Origin: CAYMST01 sp964393115
Lineage (GTDB): Bacteria > Bacteroidota > Bacteroidia > Cytophagales > Cyclobacteriaceae
Direction: 5' to 3'
NCBI GenBank assembly: GCA_964393115.1
Contig: CAYMST010000141.1
Coordinates: 1 to 12,166, forward strand
DNA length: 12,166 bases
The position numbers and the translations under genes are program-made. Below the pieces are notes generated by a model. The model was not told the DNA's origin, made no database searches, and saw only the letters and a list, made by a program, of their open reading frames with translations. Positions 8,162 to 12,166 of the stretch are shown piece after piece (the stretch's first letter is position 1; every line of letters starts with the position of its first letter).

Positions 8162-8201
8162 CATAAGGTAAATTATATAACAAAAAAAACAATACCTTAT
8201 G
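8162..8201. repeat. Inverted repeat, 9-base arms, 22-base spacer
   Basis: CATAAGGTA (8162-8170) and TACCTTATG (8193-8201) are perfect complements. The spacer holds a run of eight As at 8182-8189. It lies 85 bases beyond the stop of the RadC-type gene, so on the minus strand it may act as a distant or inefficient terminator, but the T-run is in the loop and not after the stem. Confidence 0.45.
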
Positions 8202-8285
8202 CCCGGTTTGACATAGCTGACCTGACCAAGTTTTATAGTTCTAGCTTAAATGGTCTTGAATATTAATACCCTTCACTTTAGCCCA

Positions 8286-8915
8286 TTACTTTTTCTGCAC
8301 CTTTACTCGAAGCTTCTTGACTTCTTCTAATGGGTATTTAGAAATTTCAGCAATTTCTTCATCTCCCATTCCCTTGCGTTTTAGTGCTTTGGCCACTTCT
8401 CTGGCATGATCATTTGCTCCTATTCGCTTAGCTTCCTTTTCAACTTGGTCAATCTGCCTGTAAACTGGGACATATGTATTGCTAGTTTTTAATTCATCCA
8501 TCAAGCCAATGTCAAGAAAACTACAATAAGATCGCGGGGTGATGATTAAATGATCATGTACCTGAACCCCAACTATTTTTCCCACTTGGATCAACCGGTT
8601 AGTAATGTTTTTATCCTCATCCGACGGTTGTAATGATCCTCCTGGATGATTATGAACAAGAATAATTCTAGAGACACCCTTAATAAGAGCAACTCGAAAA
8701 ATCTCCATAGGCTCAGCCAACGTACTGGTCATAGACCCTAAGGTAGCCAGTTCGACAAAAACCAAATGAAGGTTTTGAGCCAATCCAACCACCCACATAT
8801 GCTCTTTGTCTTTATCGAGCTTTTCTTCTCGCTCGAGTATTCTGGCCATGATGTGGAATAGATCATCAGCCATTAATATTTTAACCTTATCGCTTTCTTG
8901 GATGTTAATTGTCAT
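8286..8915 (-). CDS. Short RadC-family JAMM/MPN protein with a helical C-terminal extension
   Basis: This is a JAB/MPN-type putative metalloprotein related to the C-terminal domain of RadC. The zinc-binding JAMM signature is intact: E55, then HNHP at 88-91, then S98 and D101 in QPSDED. The helix-hairpin-helix domain of full-length RadC is absent, as in the short RadC-like proteins common in Bacteroidota and their mobile elements. I chose the ATG at 8915 (209 residues), because the in-frame ATG at 8981 would overlap the upstream membrane-protein gene. After the JAMM domain ends near residue 140, a charged tail follows with AREVAKALKRKGMGDEEIAE at about 168-187 and then a second short helix. 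This resembles the tail found in Rpn-type transposase/nuclease proteins. It lies 28 bases downstream of the small membrane gene and is probably cotranscribed with it. The cellular role of RadC-like proteins is unsettled. Confidence 0.82.
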   Translation of the reverse strand: MTINIQESDKVKILMADDLFHIMARILEREEKLDKDKEHMWVVGLAQNLHLVFVELATLGSMTSTLAEPMEIFRVALIKGVSRIILVHNHPGGSLQPSDEDKNITNRLIQVGKIVGVQVHDHLIITPRSYCSFLDIGLMDELKTSNTYVPVYRQIDQVEKEAKRIGANDHAREVAKALKRKGMGDEEIAEISKYPLEEVKKLRVKVQKK

Positions 8916-8943
8916 AAATTCTTTAGTCGCTTTAGAAATCCAT

Positions 8944-9192
8944 TTAGCTGAATAGTAGTAGATATAAAGAGTAAAAGCCAATTCCCATCAGAATGAGTCC
9001 AAAGGGTAACCAGATATAGAATGCTGTTTTAAAATAGGTTTGACCTTGTAAAAGGAACGGCATAAATATTGAAAATATTAGAAACGAATTATTAATAAAC
9101 TGAGCTAGACCATTAGATAACCCTCCAAGAATGGCCAATGGTATGCTGTATGGTTTAAAGATTTCTAATATTTGATCAATGCGCTTTTTCAT
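8944..9192 (-). CDS. Small hypothetical membrane protein
   Basis: The 82-residue product starts with a charged segment (MKKRIDQILEIFKPY). It then has a long hydrophobic region at about 17-49 and a second one at about 58-81 ending SLYLLLFS. That gives two or three membrane helices. No family is recognised. The position just upstream of the RadC-type gene, same strand and 28 bases apart, suggests one transcript. Coding status rests on the amphipathic start, hydrophobic pattern and tight spacing; no homologue is known to me. Confidence 0.6.
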   Translation of the reverse strand: MKKRIDQILEIFKPYSIPLAILGGLSNGLAQFINNSFLIFSIFMPFLLQGQTYFKTAFYIWLPFGLILMGIGFYSLYLLLFS

Positions 9193-9568
9193 TCATATTT
9201 AGGTTAAATTCCCTTTGATTGTCCAACCTCGCTTCAAGCATTTCTCCGAATTTTTCTTTAAAAAGCCAAATTAATAAATACAAACGGCTTACTACTTCTT
9301 CGATTCAACATAATAACTCCTACCGGTTACAATACTTATGTCATGTCTAACAACAGCAAAACAAACCCATGCTAGCTATTGACTCCTTAATCAATCATTC
9401 GTGATAAACTCTAATATTATTCATGACTGGTAAATAATGGTATCTTGTTTTATAAAATTTATATTTTGTTAATTACCCATAAAAATCCACCAATGAGAAA
9501 AGGAGACTTAATATTTTACGACTAACTAAATAAGATTGGCGATCTTGTCAGTTGGTTAACATTACATC
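9193..9568. other. Divergent intergenic region
   Basis: This stretch separates the minus-strand membrane/RadC pair from the plus-strand BlaI operon and must hold both promoters. Neither has a full TTTG-N20-TAnnTTTG match by eye: TTTG (minus, near 9283) and TATATTTTG (plus, near 9460) are fragments only. A hairpin at 9521-9556 stands directly before the BlaI start. A 10-codon ATG frame at 9493-9525 follows no ribosome site and is not called. Confidence 0.6.
9521..9556 (+). promoter_or_regulatory. Leader dyad/hairpin just upstream of the BlaI-type gene
   Basis: ACTAACT (9521-9527) pairs with AGTTGGT (9550-9556) with one G-U pair. AAGAT (9532-9536) pairs with ATCTT (9542-9546) inside it around a 5-base loop. 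The structure ends 12 bases before the GTG start at 9569. As DNA it could be the operator for the repressor's own control, and as RNA it could limit translation of the start. The known TACAnnTGTA-like BlaI/MecI operator is not seen. Confidence 0.4.
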
Positions 9569-9910
9569 GTGATTGAAATTACAAGGAAAGAAGAAGAAAT
9601 TATGCAGATCCTATGGAAGATCAAAAGGGGTGTAGTTTGGGATGTGATTAAAAGAATGAAAAAACCTTCCCTTCATTATAATACTGTAAGCTCAATGGTA
9701 CGAGGATTAGAAACTAAAGGGTATTTGGCTCATAAAGCTTATGGCAAAACTCATGAGTACTTTCCTATCATCATGAAAAACGACTACAAAGTCTATTTAA
9801 TTAACGAGATAATATCCAACTACTTCAATAGTTCTAGCAAAGAGTTGATATCATTTGTTATTAATAGTAAAACTTTACTCGAATTAACTACTGAAAATGG
9901 AAAAAATTAA
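9569..9910 (+). CDS. BlaI/MecI/CopY-family winged-helix transcriptional repressor
   Basis: The 113-residue protein matches the BlaI/MecI/CopY family along its length. ITRKEEEIMQILWKIKRGVV at 3-22 is the first helix region, YNTVSSMVRGLETKGYLAHK near 37-56 is the recognition helix and wing, and YGKTHEYFPII is the wing strand. A short C-terminal dimerisation segment (SSKELISFVI) follows. The GTG at 9569 is chosen because the next ATG, at 9602, would remove the conserved first helix. Family members repress their own operon as dimers and are inactivated by cleavage from an M56 sensor protease, which is not present here. The gene overlaps the following lipoprotein gene by 14 bases, so the two are surely one operon and probably translationally coupled. 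Confidence 0.88.
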   Translation: MIEITRKEEEIMQILWKIKRGVVWDVIKRMKKPSLHYNTVSSMVRGLETKGYLAHKAYGKTHEYFPIIMKNDYKVYLINEIISNYFNSSSKELISFVINSKTLLELTTENGKN

Positions 9911-11690
9911 CCAAATAAGATTAAAGGGAGGCTATTTAGTTCTTATAGTATTCATTCTACTTTTTTATTCATTGTATGGCTGTAAGATAAAATCCAACTT
10001 ATTGTATGAACATAATAGAGAAATATTCAAGATATTAAATACTATTATTGACACTACAAAAAACGATTTTTTAAGGGAAACAAGTAGTTATTTGATAACC
10101 CACGATTCTAATCTGCCAGAAAATTTAAACGCGAATGATTTTTTAGTGAATTATCTAAGTGTCATTGAAAATAGCAAAAAGAAGAGTTGGACGGGTAGCA
10201 TAGGTCCAAAGGAGTTTTGTGAATATTTATTGCCACCATTATATCCGTCCGATTGGAATAGTAACTGGAGAAAACAAATACATCAAATTGCGTTGAACGT
10301 TGTTGATTCTGTCAAATCAGATCATTTCGATACACTTAACAATAATGAGTTAATTACTAATATCCTCAATAACAAAGATATCCAATTCTCAAGAACGGGA
10401 GCTGAATATTATAGCTCATTTCGCCAATTGATATCAAGTACTTCGTTAGACTGTAATGGTTTGACAAGCATTGGTGTATATATATACAGAAGTCTCCATA
10501 TCCCATGTGCTTTTGATTTCACACCTCAGTGGGGCAACTATCATGATAAACATTTTTGGGGAACTATAGTAAGATTAAATAAGCCGAATTTAACATTTAA
10601 TGTTCACCCAGATAGAATACCGCCATTTAATTTTGATTGGAGTCACGATAGGAAATTCTCTAAGGTATATCGAAAGACATTTTCGGTAAATCAAAACAGT
10701 CATCGAATGCTGTACGGCTATAATCATAATCTACCATCCTTGTTTAATAATCCGTTAATAAAAGATGTTTCAGGTGAATACAATGAAGTATCGCGTGCTG
10801 AAGTTGTTATGAATGATAATAGAGGTGATAAAAAAGTAATTTACTTATCTGTTTTTGATAATCAAGATTGGGTCTTGGTTGGCTGGTCTGACTCTATTCA
10901 AAAACAAAACGTAATATTTGAGTCCGTTTTTGATAGTGTAGTTTACTTACCTCAAAAGGTCTATAAAGAAGATTTCCAACCAGTGGATTATCCTTTTTTC
11001 ATGTATAAAGGACTTAAGTATACGTTTATTCCTGAATATGATTCACTTCAAAGTGTAGTATTGAGTAGAAAGTTTTCTTTGGAAGACAGACGAAAATTAA
11101 TATTAGAAAGGTCTCGAGGAGGGAGATTCGAGGGTTCTAATGACAGTAGTTTCACTAAGGTTACAGAACTATTTAGAATAGATAGTACGCTTGAAGCCCA
11201 CGGTTATGAATTTTTAGTGAAGAAAAATGAAAAGGTAAGGTATCTGAGATACATAGGTACGGACAGCTCATACTGCAATATTGCTGAAATAAGCTTCTTC
11301 GATAAGTTAGGCAATAAAGTTTTGGGTAAAATAATAGGTAACGAACCTAATTCGTCGATTAACGAGGCCTTCGATGATAACCCGCTCACATACTATCAAT
11401 CGAGTGAGCCTAATGACAGTTGGATTGGATTAGGTTTAGAGAAACCAAAACAAATACATAAAATAAGGATGTATCCGCGCTCAGATTTGAATGGCATTGA
11501 GATAAACGATACTTACGAATTGTTTTATTGGGATGAAAAGTGGATAAGTCTTGGAAGAAAAATTGCAGCGAAAAATAAACTTATCTATGAAAATGTTCCA
11601 AAAAATTCGTTGCTACTTCTTCGAAATTTATCTTCCGGAATTGAAGAAAGAATTTTCTCTTACCATAATAATACGCAATACTTTTTCTGA
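9897..11690 (+). CDS. Lipoprotein with transglutaminase-like core and C-terminal discoidin-like domain
   Basis: The 597-residue product is predicted to be an outer-membrane or periplasmic lipoprotein. A hydrophobic segment ends in the lipobox LYGC with Cys29. A transglutaminase-like/cysteine-protease-like core follows. C186 in LDCNG is the likely nucleophile, followed by an alpha helix and IPCAFDFTPQWG. H219 in DKHFW and D239 in HPDRIPPF are candidates for the other triad members. A beta-rich middle part (about 285-440) is unassigned. Residues about 446-597 resemble a discoidin/F5-8C domain (FDDNPLTYYQSS, YPRSDLNGI, YELFYWDEKW, then LRNLSSGIEERIFSY), as in transglutaminase-discoidin proteins of gut Bacteroides that I recall. 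The substrate is unknown. The gene starts inside the BlaI-type gene, so expression is probably under that repressor. It has low GC compared with the left part of the window. Confidence 0.8.
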   Translation: MEKINQIRLKGGYLVLIVFILLFYSLYGCKIKSNLLYEHNREIFKILNTIIDTTKNDFLRETSSYLITHDSNLPENLNANDFLVNYLSVIENSKKKSWTGSIGPKEFCEYLLPPLYPSDWNSNWRKQIHQIALNVVDSVKSDHFDTLNNNELITNILNNKDIQFSRTGAEYYSSFRQLISSTSLDCNGLTSIGVYIYRSLHIPCAFDFTPQWGNYHDKHFWGTIVRLNKPNLTFNVHPDRIPPFNFDWSHDRKFSKVYRKTFSVNQNSHRMLYGYNHNLPSLFNNPLIKDVSGEYNEVSRAEVVMNDNRGDKKVIYLSVFDNQDWVLVGWSDSIQKQNVIFESVFDSVVYLPQKVYKEDFQPVDYPFFMYKGLKYTFIPEYDSLQSVVLSRKFSLEDRRKLILERSRGGRFEGSNDSSFTKVTELFRIDSTLEAHGYEFLVKKNEKVRYLRYIGTDSSYCNIAEISFFDKLGNKVLGKIIGNEPNSSINEAFDDNPLTYYQSSEPNDSWIGLGLEKPKQIHKIRMYPRSDLNGIEINDTYELFYWDEKWISLGRKIAAKNKLIYENVPKNSLLLLRNLSSGIEERIFSYHNNTQYFF

Positions 11691-11858
11691 TGTTTCTTTA
11701 AAATCAATAGTAGTCCTTCAGAATATTGAAGTGGATATAGCTATAAGTGACAATTTCAGTTTTATTGTGGTTATTTTAGGAGGGTATATCCAGTTCGCCA
11801 CTGGTCTAACCGAAATAAAAAATAAGGATTCATTACTGTTTTACATTTCAAGTGAATT

Positions 11859-12166
11859 TTAATAAATATTGGTAAAAAACCTATTCCATCTTATTTCATT
11901 CGTTTGTGGATGTTTTGAAAATAAAACCATAATAGCATTACCTATAATATTGTCTTCTGGCATTACTCCCCATATTCTTGAGTCATCGGAATAGCTTCTA
12001 TTATCTCCCATCAAAAAATAGTGTGGAGCATTGAACTTATGGTTAAAAGAACCGATAGAATCAATATTACTTAACTGGTATATTACGGATTTGTCCTCCG
12101 TTTCCAAAAGTTGTATTGATTTTTCATAGTGATTAATATTTTTAGAATTAATGCTTATCGAACGCT
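11859..12166 (-). CDS. lepB: Type I signal peptidase (S26 family), C-terminal part only
   Basis: Signal peptidase I cleaves signal peptides from exported proteins at the membrane. The visible 101 codons contain the conserved box YFLMGDNRSYSDDSRIWGVM, followed by PEDNIIGNAIMVLFS and the end motif IRWNRFF, as in Bacteroidota enzymes. The frame is open to the right edge, so the catalytic Ser and Lys and the membrane anchor are outside the window. A TTG at 12107 is not a start; the upstream in-frame residues continue normally. The gene converges on the lipoprotein gene with 168 bases between their stops. No clear shared terminator is visible there, only weak 5-base stems. It may be one of several paralogues, so the symbol is a family label. 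Confidence 0.85.
   Translation of the reverse strand, partial: RSISINSKNINHYEKSIQLLETEDKSVIYQLSNIDSIGSFNHKFNAPHYFLMGDNRSYSDDSRIWGVMPEDNIIGNAIMVLFSKHPQTNEIRWNRFFTNIY

Larger units (their letters stand above)
7719..8285. other. AT-rich intergenic region without a recognisable gene
   Basis: All frames are broken by frequent stops and no RNA gene is recognisable. It contains one long A/T-rich hairpin (7836-7872) and two inverted repeats with 9-base arms (8096-8134 and 8162-8201), listed separately. The leader and promoter of the large propeller gene must lie in its left part. No promoter matching TTTG-N20-TAnnTTTG was found there: an isolated TAATTTTG (minus strand, 7953-7946) fits the -7 box but has no -33 partner. 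Confidence 0.6.

Noticed and set aside
8096..8201. Integron attC sites or insertion-sequence ends
   Set aside because: No attC core motif (GTTRRRY) at the arm ends, no target-site duplication, and no transposase or integrase nearby.
9493..9525. A 10-codon leader peptide (ATG followed by RKGDLIFYD) before the repressor gene
   Set aside because: It has no ribosome-binding site and no regulatory codon run, and it ends inside the hairpin. A frame this short is expected by chance.
11700..11860. A bidirectional terminator between the converging lipoprotein and signal peptidase genes
   Set aside because: Only two 5-base stems (CTTCA/TGAAG and CCAGT/ACTGG) are present, with no T-runs after them.
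11551..11862. A 103-codon plus-strand frame overlapping the end of the lipoprotein gene
   Set aside because: More than a third of it lies in another frame of a well-supported gene, the composition is low-complexity, it has no ribosome site, and it reaches just over the stop of the signal peptidase gene. The 168-base interval between the two stops shows nothing convincing.

Overview
The window looks like Bacteroidota, most likely a marine or soil Cytophagales/Flavobacteriia-type genome. The reasons are two proteins with type IX secretion (T9SS) C-terminal sorting domains, BACON domains, a TAnnTTTG/TTTG promoter, a BlaI-type repressor of the Bacteroidota style, and weak or absent Shine-Dalgarno sequences. 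A run of 10 Ns at 1689-1698 marks a draft assembly gap.

Region 1 (1-7718, all minus strand) looks like part of a polysaccharide-degradation locus. In transcription order it holds three genes. The first is a 1483-residue secreted protein with about 800 residues of tandem beta-propeller (sortilin/GH74-like), followed by BACON, BACON, CBM6, BACON, a beta-sandwich and a T9SS tail. The second is a secreted Asp-box beta-propeller protein with a chitobiase/hexosaminidase C-terminal-type domain and a T9SS tail, cut by the assembly gap. The third is a GH105/GH88-type unsaturated glycuronyl hydrolase that runs off the left edge. Strong or moderate hairpin terminators follow the first two genes, and the GH105 gene has its own well-formed promoter with a dyad just upstream. 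These genes therefore look like separately controlled units rather than one operon. A plausible division of labour is that the propeller enzymes cut or bind an extracellular polysaccharide and the GH105 removes unsaturated uronic residues left by a lyase. The substrate cannot be read from this window, and no SusC/SusD pair or lyase is visible.

Region 2 (7719-9568) starts with a 567-base AT-rich non-coding stretch containing several inverted repeats. Next is a minus-strand pair: a two-helix small membrane protein and a short RadC-type JAMM protein with an unusual helical tail. A 376-base divergent intergenic region ends in a hairpin right before the next gene.

Region 3 (9569-12166) is visibly more AT-rich. 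A BlaI/MecI-type repressor gene overlaps by 14 bases a 597-residue lipoprotein with a transglutaminase-like Cys-His core and a C-terminal discoidin-like domain. BlaI genes usually sit next to an M56-type sensor protease; here the partner is this lipoprotein. Converging on it from the right edge is the C-terminal part of a type I signal peptidase.

No rRNA, tRNA, CRISPR array, insertion sequence or complete transposon was seen.
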